Origin: Actinomycetes bacterium
Lineage (GTDB): Bacteria; Actinomycetota; Acidimicrobiia; Acidimicrobiales; Ilumatobacteraceae
Direction: 5' to 3'
Assembly: GCA_025356335.1 (NCBI GenBank)
Contig: JANXUF010000035.1
Span: 1-52,859 of the forward strand
DNA length: 52,859 bases
How positions within the stretch are numbered: position 1 is the stretch's first letter; each line of letters opens with the position of its first letter. Below are positions 16,886 to 26,025 of this stretch, piece after piece. Made by a program: the position numbers and the translations under genes. The notes beneath the pieces are model-generated. The model was not told the origin of the DNA. It saw nothing but the letters and a program-made list of their open reading frames with translations, and did not search any database.

Positions 16886-19576
16886 GTGACTGAACTGGCG
16901 ATCGAAGCGGCGCTCGACGATGTCCGTCGCGCGCTGATCGATGTCGGCGATGCGGTCGTCGTCGCGCCGCCCGGCGCCGGAAAGACGACCCTGATCCCCC
17001 TGGCGTTGATCGGCGAACCGTGGGCCGGCGATGGGCGCATCATGGTGCTCGAACCCCGACGTCTGGCGACCCGGGCGGCGGCGCGGCGGATGTCGTTCCT
17101 GATGCACGACGAGGTCGGTGGCATCGTCGGCTACCGCACGCGCGACGAACGGCACGTGAGCAACAGGACCCGTGTCGAGGTCGTCACGGAGGGCGTGCTG
17201 ACCCGCCGCATCCAACACGATCCTGCGCTGCCCGGCGTCGCAGCGATCCTCTTCGACGAGGTCCACGAACGCAACCTCCAGACGGATCTCGGGCTGGCAC
17301 TGACGCTCGAAGTGCGCGCCAACCTGCGACCCGATCTGCGGCTGTTGGCGATGTCGGCAACGCTCGAGACGGACAAGGTTTCCACGCTGCTCGGGAGTTC
17401 GCGGCCAGGAACCGACGGCTTTCCGAGCCCGATCGTCCGTGCGTACGCCGAGCCGTTCCCGATCGAGTACCGATGGATCCCACGGCGCGACAGGGAACGC
17501 ATCGAGCCGGCCACGGCGGCTGCGGTGATGCGGGCGCTGCGCGAGGAGCTGGGAGACGTGCTCGTGTTCCTGCCGGGTGCCGGCGAGATCACGCGGACGG
17601 CGGCGCTCGTACAGGAGTCGGTCTCACAAGCCGGCATCGCCGTCGACGTCTATCCGTTGTACGGGATGCTGTCGCTCGCCGACCAGGACCTGGCGTTGTC
17701 GCCGAGCGCACCGGGCCGTCGACGGGTCGTACTGGCGACCGACATCGCCGAAACGAGCCTGACCGTCGAAGGCGTCCGCATCGTCGTCGACGCCGGAGCC
17801 GCCAGGGTTCCCCGGTTCGACCCGCGCAGCGGGCTGACGAAATTGCGCACGGTCACCGCCTCGCGATCGTCCGGCGATCAACGGGCTGGTCGAGCGGGAC
17901 GAACCGGTCCAGGCGTCGTCTACCGGATGTGGTCGAAAGGCGAGCAGGCGGCGCGGCCGAAGCAGCTCGAGGCGGAGATCACCCAGGTCGAACTCGCCGG
18001 TTTCGCCCTGGAGTTGGCCGTCTGGGGGACCGACGTGACATCGATGCCGTTGCTCGACCAGCCACCGAAGCGGACGATGGAGGAGGCCAGGTCGCTGCTG
18101 CAATTGCTCGGAGCGCTCGACGGCGCCGGCGCCGTGACGCCGCTCGGACGCCGGATCAACGACCTGCCATTGCACCCCCGCCTGGCGCGGATGGTGATCG
18201 ACACCGAGGCGCACGCAGTCACGCGGACGTCGCTGCGACCGGCAGCCCGCGAAGCGACGGCCTGTGCGCTGGCTGCGTTGCTCGACGAGCGCGACGTCAT
18301 GCGCGGCCGGCCGGAGGAACTGCCGACCGACGTCGGCATCCGGTTGCGGTTGCTCGGTGAACCGAACCGACGGCACCCCTTTGCGGACGGGCGTTCGATC
18401 AGTCAGTGCCGTCAACGGGCTGACGACATCGCCAGACGCGCCGGTATCGGCTCGATCGACCTCGACCTCATCGACATCGAGGCTGCCGGTGGCCTGTTGG
18501 CGCTGGCGTATCCCGATCGGGTCGCCTTTGCCAGGTCGCAACCCGGCCGGTTCCAACTACGCAGCGGGGCCGGAGCATGGGTGCCGCCGACCGACGTGCT
18601 CGCCGCCGAGCGGTTCGTGGTGGCGGCGGATCTCGATGGCGATCGTCGCCAGGCGCGCATCAGAATGGCGGCACCGATCTCGGCCGACGTCGTCGCCGAT
18701 CTGTTCGCCGACGATGTGGTCGAGAAGGTCACCAGCGGTTGGGACGCCACACGCGACGAGTTGATCGAACGGGTCGAACGGCGCCTCGACGGCATCGTCC
18801 TCGAAGAGATCATCCGTCGCCCGGTGGCGACCGCGGCGACCGACGACGCGCTGATCGAACAGATCCGCCGAAAGGGTCTCGAGCAGCTCTCCTGGACTCC
18901 GGCGGCGATCTCGTTGCGTTCACGGGTCCGCTTCCTGCACGCCCGGTTCGGGGAACCGTGGCCCGACTGGTCCGACGATGCGCTGCTCGGCGACGCTGCG
19001 GAGTGGCTTGCGCCGTATCTTTCCGGGTCGACGGCATTCGGCGATGTCGACGTCGAGCGGGCGCTGCGATCTCGCCTCGACCCGCGGCTGCCTGCCGATC
19101 TGGCGAGGCTTGCCCCGGTGCACTTGGTGGTGCCGAGCGGCCGGACGGTCAAGCTCGACTACGTCGTCGTCGTCGACGACTCCGACGCCAGCGCGCGCGC
19201 CAGCGCGAACGCGGCCGGGGCAACGTCAGGCAGTGACAGGCAACGGGGCCCGGTGCTCGCTGTTGCGGTGCAGGAGTTGTACGGACTGAACACGACGCCG
19301 ACGGTCGGCGGCGCCGGAGGTGACGCCGTGCCCGTCGTGTTGCATCTGCTCTCGCCGGCCGGCAGGCCAGTACAGGTGACGAGCGACCTGCCGGGGTTCT
19401 GGGCGGGGTCGTGGAGCGAGGTCCGCAAGGAGATGGCAGGCCGCTACCCGAAGCACTCCTGGCCGCTCGATCCGGCCAACGCCCGACCACCGACCCGTGG
19501 CGATCGCAGCGGGACAGGAAAGGGCGGTGGCGCAGGAGCTGGCGGGACGAAGCCGATCAAACGGCGAAAACGCTGA
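16886..19576 (+). CDS. hrpB: ATP-dependent RNA helicase HrpB
   Basis: DEAH/RHA-type helicase of 896 residues. Motif I is APPGAGKTT, motif II DEVH (ILFDEVHERNLQTDL), motif III MSATLE, motif V ATDIAETSLTVEGV and motif VI GDQRAGRAGRTGPG. These are followed by the HA2 region and a C-terminal HrpB domain ending in FWAGSWSEVRKEMAGRYPKHSWP, the HrpB hallmark. Bacterial HrpB is a conserved but poorly understood RNA helicase. A Ser/Ala/Arg-rich insert (around SDASARASANAAGATSGSD) near residue 770 and a Gly/Lys tail look lineage-specific. It starts at the GTG at 16886, divergent from the ABC ATPase gene with 90 bases between. Confidence 0.95.
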   Translation: MTELAIEAALDDVRRALIDVGDAVVVAPPGAGKTTLIPLALIGEPWAGDGRIMVLEPRRLATRAAARRMSFLMHDEVGGIVGYRTRDERHVSNRTRVEVVTEGVLTRRIQHDPALPGVAAILFDEVHERNLQTDLGLALTLEVRANLRPDLRLLAMSATLETDKVSTLLGSSRPGTDGFPSPIVRAYAEPFPIEYRWIPRRDRERIEPATAAAVMRALREELGDVLVFLPGAGEITRTAALVQESVSQAGIAVDVYPLYGMLSLADQDLALSPSAPGRRRVVLATDIAETSLTVEGVRIVVDAGAARVPRFDPRSGLTKLRTVTASRSSGDQRAGRAGRTGPGVVYRMWSKGEQAARPKQLEAEITQVELAGFALELAVWGTDVTSMPLLDQPPKRTMEEARSLLQLLGALDGAGAVTPLGRRINDLPLHPRLARMVIDTEAHAVTRTSLRPAAREATACALAALLDERDVMRGRPEELPTDVGIRLRLLGEPNRRHPFADGRSISQCRQRADDIARRAGIGSIDLDLIDIEAAGGLLALAYPDRVAFARSQPGRFQLRSGAGAWVPPTDVLAAERFVVAADLDGDRRQARIRMAAPISADVVADLFADDVVEKVTSGWDATRDELIERVERRLDGIVLEEIIRRPVATAATDDALIEQIRRKGLEQLSWTPAAISLRSRVRFLHARFGEPWPDWSDDALLGDAAEWLAPYLSGSTAFGDVDVERALRSRLDPRLPADLARLAPVHLVVPSGRTVKLDYVVVVDDSDASARASANAAGATSGSDRQRGPVLAVAVQELYGLNTTPTVGGAGGDAVPVVLHLLSPAGRPVQVTSDLPGFWAGSWSEVRKEMAGRYPKHSWPLDPANARPPTRGDRSGTGKGGGAGAGGTKPIKRRKR

Positions 19577-19597
19577 CAACGTCCGCGAGCACAGAGA

Positions 19598-19624
19598 GGT
19601 TCTGCCACTGGGTACCGTGGGTAT
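19598..19624 (+). promoter_or_regulatory. Candidate general-stress (SigB/SigF-like) promoter for the isochorismatase gene
   Basis: GTTC at 19599-19602 and GGGTAT at 19619-19624, separated by 16 bases, match the GTTT / GGGTAT pattern of SigB/SigF promoters in Gram-positives. The predicted transcript start, near 19631, would give a leader of about 38 bases containing GAGGGAAA before the ATG at 19669. Confidence 0.4.
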
Positions 19625-19668
19625 CGAACGATCGACGCGAGTACACAGCACGAGAGCAGAGGGAAACC

Positions 19669-20226
19669 ATGACCACACTCGAGAATCGGCCGAACACCGC
19701 ACTCCTCGTCATCGACGTGCAGAACGGGGTCGTCGCCGGCAACTTCCAACGCGACGTCGTCGTCGCCAATATCGCCACGCTCGTCGACAAGGCACGGGAA
19801 CAGCACATCCCCGTCGTCTGGGTCCAGCACTCCGACGAGGGGTTGGAAAAGGGAAGCGACGACTGGAAGATCGTTCCGGAGTTGACCCCTGTCGACGCCG
19901 AGCCGCGAGTCGAAAAGATCTACGGCGACTCGTTCGAGGACACCGACCTCGAGCATGTACTCGCCGATCTCGGAATCGGGAGCCTCGTCATCGTCGGCGC
20001 ACAGACCGATGCGTGCATCCGCTCGACGCTCCACGGTGCGTTCGCCAGAGGCTACGACGCACGTCTCGTCAGCGACGCCCACACCACGGAGGACCAATCG
20101 GAATGGGGTGCGCCGCCTCCTGATCAGGTCATCGCCCACACGAACCTCTACTGGAAATACCAGACGGCGCCAGGACTGACGGCCGGCACCGTAGCGACCG
20201 AGGACGTCGACTTCGCGACCGGGTGA
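19669..20226 (+). CDS. Isochorismatase-family cysteine hydrolase
   Basis: A 185-residue cytosolic cysteine hydrolase. The Asp-Lys-Cys triad is visible as Asp16 (LLVIDVQNG), Lys83 (VEKIYGDSF) and Cys116 (VGAQTDACIRST), with the usual cis-peptide stretch VGAQTDA before the Cys. It resembles YcaC/nicotinamidase-like amidohydrolases rather than isochorismatases of siderophore clusters; no such cluster is present. The ATG at 19669 is preceded by GAGGGAAA; earlier in-frame codons overlap hrpB. It lies 92 bases after hrpB and behind a candidate stress promoter. Substrate unknown. Confidence 0.92.
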   Translation: MTTLENRPNTALLVIDVQNGVVAGNFQRDVVVANIATLVDKAREQHIPVVWVQHSDEGLEKGSDDWKIVPELTPVDAEPRVEKIYGDSFEDTDLEHVLADLGIGSLVIVGAQTDACIRSTLHGAFARGYDARLVSDAHTTEDQSEWGAPPPDQVIAHTNLYWKYQTAPGLTAGTVATEDVDFATG

Positions 20227-20332
20227 CTGCTCCCGATGGGCTCGAATGCACCCACGTCGACCCGGCGATCCAGTTGGGTTGGAACGCGGTCAACGATGGC
20301 TGAGCGTCGCTCACATCGGGTACCCGTCGCCG

Positions 20333-20770
20333 ATGAACGATGAGGCGAATGGGCCGCGACGATGGCACGCCAGTAAAACCATCGACGCTCCGGCGAGTGT
20401 CGTCTGGGGGTTGCTGGTCGACATCAGTTGCTGGGCGCAGTGGGGTCCGTCGATCCGATCCGTCACGTGTGACGAATCGACGTTGACGGCATCGAGCCGA
20501 GGGGCGGTCCACACGATCATCGGATTGACACTGCCGTTCGAAGTCACCGCCTTCGACGATGGCGTTGCATGGTCGTGGTCCGTCGCCGGAGTCCCGGCGA
20601 CCGACCACTCCGTCGAGTCGCTCGGCGACGACCGCTGTCTGCTGACATTCGGTGTGCCGCTCATCGGGTTGCCGTACCTCGCAGTCTGTCGAGTCGCCCT
20701 TAGCCGTATCGACAGGCTGGCGACAGGTGCTCGCGTGGGCACGAGCGAGCACGGCTCCGACGAGGGATAA
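20333..20770 (+). CDS. SRPBCC (START-like) family protein
   Basis: A 145-residue protein of the polyketide-cyclase/START-like fold. It opens RRWHASKTIDAPASVVWGLLVDISCWAQWGPSI, the typical first strand and helices of the SRPBCC cavity, followed by SVTCDESTLTASSRGAVHT and strands such as VTAFDDGVAWSWSVAG. Such proteins bind small hydrophobic ligands, but nothing identifies one here. The ATG at 20333 is chosen because the domain begins right after it; upstream codons do not look coding. It lies downstream of the isochorismatase gene in the same direction with a 106-base gap. Confidence 0.78.
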   Translation: MNDEANGPRRWHASKTIDAPASVVWGLLVDISCWAQWGPSIRSVTCDESTLTASSRGAVHTIIGLTLPFEVTAFDDGVAWSWSVAGVPATDHSVESLGDDRCLLTFGVPLIGLPYLAVCRVALSRIDRLATGARVGTSEHGSDEG

Positions 20771-20916
20771 ACGAGCGGCGGGGCCTGTCACCGCTCGTCA
20801 GCGGTCTCTCCGACCGCCGGGATCGACGCCGCCCGGCACCGCCACCGTACCTCTGTTGCGGATGATCGCTCCGACGAGTGAGGGCGCTCTTCCGGACCTG
20901 CGCTTACGATTGCTCG

Positions 20917-21273
20917 GTGATCGAACACATCGCCGACCTCGAAGGTGGCGTCGTCGGTATTTCCGCCATCGGCCAATTCACGATCGAGGACTACACCGCA
21001 TTGCTGGAACCGGAGTTGGACGGGATTGCCGCACGCCACGAAAAGCTGCGACTGCTGCTGTTCCTCGGCCCGCAGTTCAGCGGGTTCGGCGAGGGAGCCT
21101 GGAGCGACCTCACCGATCAGATCCGCCATACCCATTTCCACAAGGGTGCAGTCGTCACCGATGACGGCCACATACGCGCCGGTCTCAATGTGCTCAAGTG
21201 GGTGCTCCACGGCGACGTGCGGACCTTCCAGAACGACGAGTACGACGAGGCCGTGCACTGGGTCGCCAGCTGA
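20917..21273 (+). CDS. SpoIIAA-like (STAS-related) protein
   Basis: A 118-residue protein resembling the SpoIIAA-like family (Pfam SpoIIAA-like/DUF3478): IEHIADLEGGVVGISAIGQFTIEDYTALLEPELDG, then LRLLLFLGPQFSGFGEGAWSDL and KGAVVTDDGHIRAGLNVLKW. These have a STAS-type alpha/beta fold but lack the phosphorylatable Ser region of true anti-anti-sigma factors, so a regulatory role is uncertain. The GTG at 20917 gives the family N-terminus; a GTG 13 codons earlier is the alternative. Its TGA abuts the TCA of the convergent EssC-like gene, forming TGATCA at 21271-21276. Confidence 0.8.
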   Translation: MIEHIADLEGGVVGISAIGQFTIEDYTALLEPELDGIAARHEKLRLLLFLGPQFSGFGEGAWSDLTDQIRHTHFHKGAVVTDDGHIRAGLNVLKWVLHGDVRTFQNDEYDEAVHWVAS

Positions 21274-24200
21274 TCAGCGGCGCACATGTGATCGGCAGGC
21301 GTCGACGCGACCCGGGTTCGATCCTGCCGCCGGGAGTTGGTCGGCTACCTCGGCGACCTGGATCAGCGTCGCGCCGGCGTCGGTGACGAGAAATCCTCTG
21401 CCGACTGTCGGCGCAACGTTGGCGCCGGTGGCTCGGCGCGGCAGGAAAACGCCGAGCATGTCGCCGTCGACATCGTTCAACGGGCCGAGCAGAACGCCCT
21501 TGCGTGATCGTTTCACGGCTGACGACCAATGACTGTAGGCGCGCAATGTTTCGAGTCTGGCGGCGACGATCAGATGGAACCCCGACTGCAGCGAGGCAAT
21601 CGACTCCTGCAGCAGACCGCCGGCGTCATCGACGAGATCAGCATCGTCGACGATCAGCAATGTCGGGACATCGGGCCACGCGGACATCGCTCGGCGGATG
21701 ATACCGAGCGGCGATTCAGTCGCGTGGTGATCGAGGAGCAGGCCTGCCGATGTGAAACGCCCGATCGACCGTGGTGCCACGACACTCAGCAGTCCGTGCC
21801 GGTGCTGACTCTGCCAGGATGCAGCGAGCGTCACCAGTGCCGTGGTTCTGCCGGCGCGCGGTGGCCCGCCGACGACTGCGTGCTCGCCGTCGAACAGACG
21901 GAGCCCAGCGACGGTGAGATCGTCAGAACGCAGGCCGAAATCCAGTTGCACCCCGGCTCCGAAGTGAGATGTCGGAGGCAGCGTGGCAAACGAAAGTGTC
22001 GTCGGCAGCACGTCGATCGGCAGCGGACCCTGGTTGGTCGCCGGATTGTGGGTCGCCGGATTGTCGAGCGATGGACCATCGACGTCGACGTTGCGTCTTC
22101 TGATGAATCCGTCGTCGGATCGACGGTTGATTTCGTCGACGAGTTCGTCGATCGGTTCTGTGTCGATCCCGATCTGGAACTCCAACCCGCTCCCAGCGAG
22201 CACCCCTCGCCCGGGTACCATGCGTGGCGGCGACGAATCCCGGGGTGCGCCGAGTGCTGCTGCTTCGGCCGGATCAGCCATCCGGAGGATCCATCGAGAT
22301 GCTGATCGTGCAGCCAGGCTCGGAGGGACGGCGGCGGCATTCTCGACGGCGACGGCGAGGGCGATGCCGGCATTCGGTCCGTCGGTGATGATGCGTTCGA
22401 GGTCGACGAGTTCGTCGGGTCGTGCAGACTCGAGCAATTGCGATCGCAGTGCTCCGAGACCGTCGATCAGCAACAGGATCCTCGGCGCTTTCGTCGCCTT
22501 GTCCGCCGCCGTGCGGATCACTGTCAGTTGCCGGAGACGATCCAGGAGCCGGGCGCGACGTTCCGCTTCGGAGACGCGAACGACGCCGGCGCAGTGTCGA
22601 AGTCGTGCGAGTGGGTCGAGTGCCGTCGAGCCGGACGCATCGATGATGTACATGTGGAGCGCATCGGGGCCCGCCCGTTCGCAGGCGTGCATGGCGACGG
22701 CGACCAGCGCGGTCGTTGCGCCGCTGCCCAATGCACCGGCGATCACCAGATGTCCGTCGTCGTGAGACCACGTGAGTTCGCCGCGGCGCTGGTCGTCCGG
22801 TAGGTCGACGACACCGATCGCCTCGCCCCCCAACCGACGGCGCGGCAGCAGTTCCGGTAGCGGGTCGAGCCACGGGCGATGCGGTGCTTCGACGCCACGA
22901 TCTGCATCTGCCGATCGGATCCTTTCCACCAGGACATCGAGACTCCGCAGATCGCCATCGTGTTGGTCACGGTGGTCGTTCCCGCACGGGTCTCCGTCTC
23001 CGTCTCGGTCTCGGTCGCCGTCTCCGTTTCGGCCCGCATCTGGTTGGCCGTGCGACCGCGATGCGATGATCCGCAGACCGGACTGCTGCGACAGCGGGGC
23101 CTGGCCGGTGCACCGTGCTGCCTGAAACGTCTCCAACTCATCGACCCCGAGGCGGATGACGGCGCGCCCAGGACTCCGCCGGGGCAGCGTCGAAGCGAGC
23201 GGGTCGCCGATCACGTCTGTCGAGTCGGAGCTGTCGTGCACCCGCAGAGCGATGCGCATGTTGGTGTTCGCCCGGATGTCGTCGTTGACGACGCCGGCAG
23301 GTCGCTGCGTGGCAAGCAGCAGGTGCATCCCGAGGCTGCGGCCGCGTTGGGCGACGCTCACCAGCGATGTCAGGAATCCTGGCAGTTCGCTCGCCATCGC
23401 CGCGAATTCGTCCACCACGATCACGAGGCGACTGACACGAGGGTGTCGCCCACCGGCTTCGACCGAGCCGCGACTCAGCCGGCTCCGCGCCGATCGGTAG
23501 GTTCCGAGGTCGGCAGCGCCCAGATCGCGCAGTACGTGTTCACGTCGACGGACTTCGGCGTCGAGGCTGCGGAGCACCCTGGCCGCAAGGTGTTCGTCGA
23601 GGTCGGTGACCATCCCGACGACGTGCGGCAGTGCACCGCATCGATCGAAGGCGGCCCCGCCCTTGTAGTCGATCAGGACGAACGACAGCTGCTCCGGCGG
23701 GGAGCTGACGCACAACGCGAGGACGATCGTTCGCAGCAGTTCGCTCTTTCCGGCTCCCGTCGTCCCGGCGATCAGACCGTGCGGTCCGTCTCGTTCGAGG
23801 TCGATCTCGATGGCCCCACTCGACGACTGGCCGATGATCGCCAGCGGGGAGATGTCGTTGCCGAGCGACCAGTTCGCGGCGATCGCCGCGGCCGATGTCG
23901 CCCTCGTTCCGAGTAGTTCGAGCAGATCGACGCCGCCGAGCCTGCCGCCGTCGACATCGTGCAGTTCGGGATCGGTGAACCGTCCGAGGCCGGCAGCAAA
24001 TCTGCCGGCCGACGCTTCCGAAACCCCGATCAAGCGGAATCGCTGCAGCACACCGTCCCCGCCGAGCGGCTGCCACGTCCCAGAGCCGTCGATATTCGCA
24101 TGGACGACATCGGTACACAGCGAGGACAAAGCAGTGACCTCGTCTGCGAGGGTGATCACGCTGAGGTCCACCGTCGCCGCATTCATCGCCCGCCGCAGCG

Positions 24201-25746
24201 ACGTCGTCCGCGTCGACAGCTGTGCGGATCGATCGGTGATGACGACGACCCGCCTGCCGGCTGCGGCAGCGGATTCGCAGATGCCGAGGAGGTCGTCCTC
24301 GTGATGCAGTTCGTGGCAGAAGTGCGGTAGCCATTTGGTCCACTCCCAGGACCCGTCCCGAGTGGGAAGGGCAACGAGTAGCCAGTCGGCAGGGCCGGAG
24401 CTGGCGGCCAACTGGCAGATCAGCGAGCGGACGATCGACACCGCACCGTGCCGATCGCCGCATACGCCGACCACCGACCCGGCGGACAGCGTCATGCGGA
24501 TCGGCACCGCTCGCAATGTCGAACAGGCGGCGATGAGGTCAGCAACCTGCTGCAGTGATGTGTCACCGTCACCGAAACGCGGATGATAGCGACGGTCGCC
24601 GGTGCCGAGTTCGACGATGAAGGCGTCGTGGTCGCCCGGGCGAACCTGCCAGAGGCGGGTGTCGGCGCACAGCCGATCGGTGACCCCCCGTCCATCGATG
24701 CCGGTTGCCCGTTCCCCTTCCTCTGTCAATTGGCGATGCCTGCGCAGTGCCGTCGCGAAGCGGTCCAACTCGACGGCGGTTCGTCTCCGGCTGTGCCCCC
24801 GGCCCCTCCGTCGCCTCACGGCGCGCACGCATGCAGTGACGATGGCGATAGTGGCGCCGACACCCACCATCACCAACAGCATCAACTGGTGGAGGACGAC
24901 AGCCATGACGATTCCTCCGCAGAGTGTCGTCATCGCCGAGGCGATGCCGACGCCGGACGCCAGGCTGCGATTCGACCCGTCGATGGCCGGAAGTTCGACA
25001 GGTTCGACGGTCGTGTCGTGCAGCTGGCGCGGTGGACGGTGAACGACGTCCAACCATGGATGAGCGCCGAGTAGCCGGCTCACCTGTGCACATCCAGCAT
25101 CCGGTGAGAACTCACTGCCGCTGGTCAGAGGCGAGATCACACTGATCGGGCTGACGGTGAAGGCACTCGCACCGACGGTCAACCAGTCACCTGGAGCGAC
25201 CACCACGACGTCGGTGATGAGCTCGCCATTCATCGTCGCCGGCCTGCCGACGCCGATATCGCTGTAGGTCACCCTGGTGTCGTAGTCGACCGTCAGGATG
25301 CCCTGATGGGTCGCCAACTGCGTGTCGTCGCCTCGGACGTCTGCAGTCGGAGCTCGCCCGACGATCCAACGTCCGGCCTGCAAGGTCATCCTTCTGCCCG
25401 TATCAGGGCCCACCACCCATGTCAGCAGCACCAGCTTCGAAACACGTTGGGGATGTCGCTCGGCAGCTCCACCTGGCGACGGCGAACTCGGCGTCGTCGT
25501 CCTGACCTGCACCAGTGAGCCGTGGCGAAGCCCACTGTTGGTCAGGAGGGCGTCTGCTGGAGCGACCCTTCCGTCGACCAGCAACTCGCCGTCGCCACAC
25601 CCCTGTTCAACCACCGACGTCACCATCTGGACCTGATCATCTGTCGTCGCTCCGGCGAGGGTGACGATGCGTTCGGCGCCAGTCGACTCCTGCAGGCGGA
25701 AACAGACCTCTGGCAACGGCTGGGCGGATGGAGAGCGTTGATGCAC
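21274..25746 (-). CDS. EssC/EccC-like triple FtsK/SpoIIIE ATPase with ubiquitin-like and FHA domains
   Basis: About 1,490 residues. Order: a ubiquitin/YukD-like fold (20-82, with ELLVDGRVAPADALL and SGLRHGSLVQVR), an FHA domain (105-198, GRAPTADV, TMNGELI, VAPGDWLTVG), an RPPR segment (237-240), two adjacent transmembrane helices (262-308), then three FtsK domains. Domain 1 (near 660) is intact: GTTGAGKSE and VIVVDEFA. Domain 2 (near 1000) has GALGSGATT and domain 3 (near 1289) GPPRAGRTT, both without the Walker A Lys. This is the layout of type VII secretion motor ATPases; FHA at the N-terminus recalls Firmicute EssC. No WXG100, EccB, EccD, EccE or mycosin gene is nearby. The start is unclear: the GTG at 25746 lacks a Shine-Dalgarno; a TTG at 25716 is possible. 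A Gly/Asp/Arg repeat lies between domains 1 and 2. Confidence 0.88.
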   Translation of the reverse strand: MHQRSPSAQPLPEVCFRLQESTGAERIVTLAGATTDDQVQMVTSVVEQGCGDGELLVDGRVAPADALLTNSGLRHGSLVQVRTTTPSSPSPGGAAERHPQRVSKLVLLTWVVGPDTGRRMTLQAGRWIVGRAPTADVRGDDTQLATHQGILTVDYDTRVTYSDIGVGRPATMNGELITDVVVVAPGDWLTVGASAFTVSPISVISPLTSGSEFSPDAGCAQVSRLLGAHPWLDVVHRPPRQLHDTTVEPVELPAIDGSNRSLASGVGIASAMTTLCGGIVMAVVLHQLMLLVMVGVGATIAIVTACVRAVRRRRGRGHSRRRTAVELDRFATALRRHRQLTEEGERATGIDGRGVTDRLCADTRLWQVRPGDHDAFIVELGTGDRRYHPRFGDGDTSLQQVADLIAACSTLRAVPIRMTLSAGSVVGVCGDRHGAVSIVRSLICQLAASSGPADWLLVALPTRDGSWEWTKWLPHFCHELHHEDDLLGICESAAAAGRRVVVITDRSAQLSTRTTSLRRAMNAATVDLSVITLADEVTALSSLCTDVVHANIDGSGTWQPLGGDGVLQRFRLIGVSEASAGRFAAGLGRFTDPELHDVDGGRLGGVDLLELLGTRATSAAAIAANWSLGNDISPLAIIGQSSSGAIEIDLERDGPHGLIAGTTGAGKSELLRTIVLALCVSSPPEQLSFVLIDYKGGAAFDRCGALPHVVGMVTDLDEHLAARVLRSLDAEVRRREHVLRDLGAADLGTYRSARSRLSRGSVEAGGRHPRVSRLVIVVDEFAAMASELPGFLTSLVSVAQRGRSLGMHLLLATQRPAGVVNDDIRANTNMRIALRVHDSSDSTDVIGDPLASTLPRRSPGRAVIRLGVDELETFQAARCTGQAPLSQQSGLRIIASRSHGQPDAGRNGDGDRDRDGDGDPCGNDHRDQHDGDLRSLDVLVERIRSADADRGVEAPHRPWLDPLPELLPRRRLGGEAIGVVDLPDDQRRGELTWSHDDGHLVIAGALGSGATTALVAVAMHACERAGPDALHMYIIDASGSTALDPLARLRHCAGVVRVSEAERRARLLDRLRQLTVIRTAADKATKAPRILLLIDGLGALRSQLLESARPDELVDLERIITDGPNAGIALAVAVENAAAVPPSLAARSASRWILRMADPAEAAALGAPRDSSPPRMVPGRGVLAGSGLEFQIGIDTEPIDELVDEINRRSDDGFIRRRNVDVDGPSLDNPATHNPATNQGPLPIDVLPTTLSFATLPPTSHFGAGVQLDFGLRSDDLTVAGLRLFDGEHAVVGGPPRAGRTTALVTLAASWQSQHRHGLLSVVAPRSIGRFTSAGLLLDHHATESPLGIIRRAMSAWPDVPTLLIVDDADLVDDAGGLLQESIASLQSGFHLIVAARLETLRAYSHWSSAVKRSRKGVLLGPLNDVDGDMLGVFLPRRATGANVAPTVGRGFLVTDAGATLIQVAEVADQLPAAGSNPGRVDACRSHVRR

Positions 25747-26025
25747 GGAGGCGATGTGTGCATGGTGACGGGCGAATCGGAAACCCGAACCGACAAACAG
25801 CGCACAACGCGCCGCTCGGCGCTCACCGGAGTTCGCCCGGTGAGCGGTGAGTCGAGGTCTTCCGACCGGGTGAGTCGGTCGGTGAGCGGCGGAGTGAGGA
25901 CGATGCGGACGATGATCGTCATGACATCGCCCAGCCCTCCCACCTGCTCGAACCTGATCCACCGCACGGCTCTGTGCGCTCACGGATGCAGCCACACCAC
26001 AGCCTCGAGGTTGGCGAAGCCGTTG
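25747..26025. promoter_or_regulatory. Divergent intergenic region with a strong inverted repeat
   Basis: This 279-base gap separates the EssC-like ATPase from the HTH-adhesin-sortase operon. It contains a perfect inverted repeat with 10-bp arms (CGCTCACCGG at 25820-25829, CCGGTGAGCG at 25837-25846) and a 7-base centre. The GGTGAGCGG half-site recurs at about 25881-25889, and GACCG/CGGTC form a short second inverted repeat between them. The arrangement looks like an operator for divergent transcription. An open frame continues through the gap from the right but does not read like protein. Confidence 0.5.

Noticed and set aside
17624..18556. 310-codon minus-strand frame inside hrpB
   Set aside because: Antisense of a well-supported helicase; Arg/Gln-rich shadow translation.
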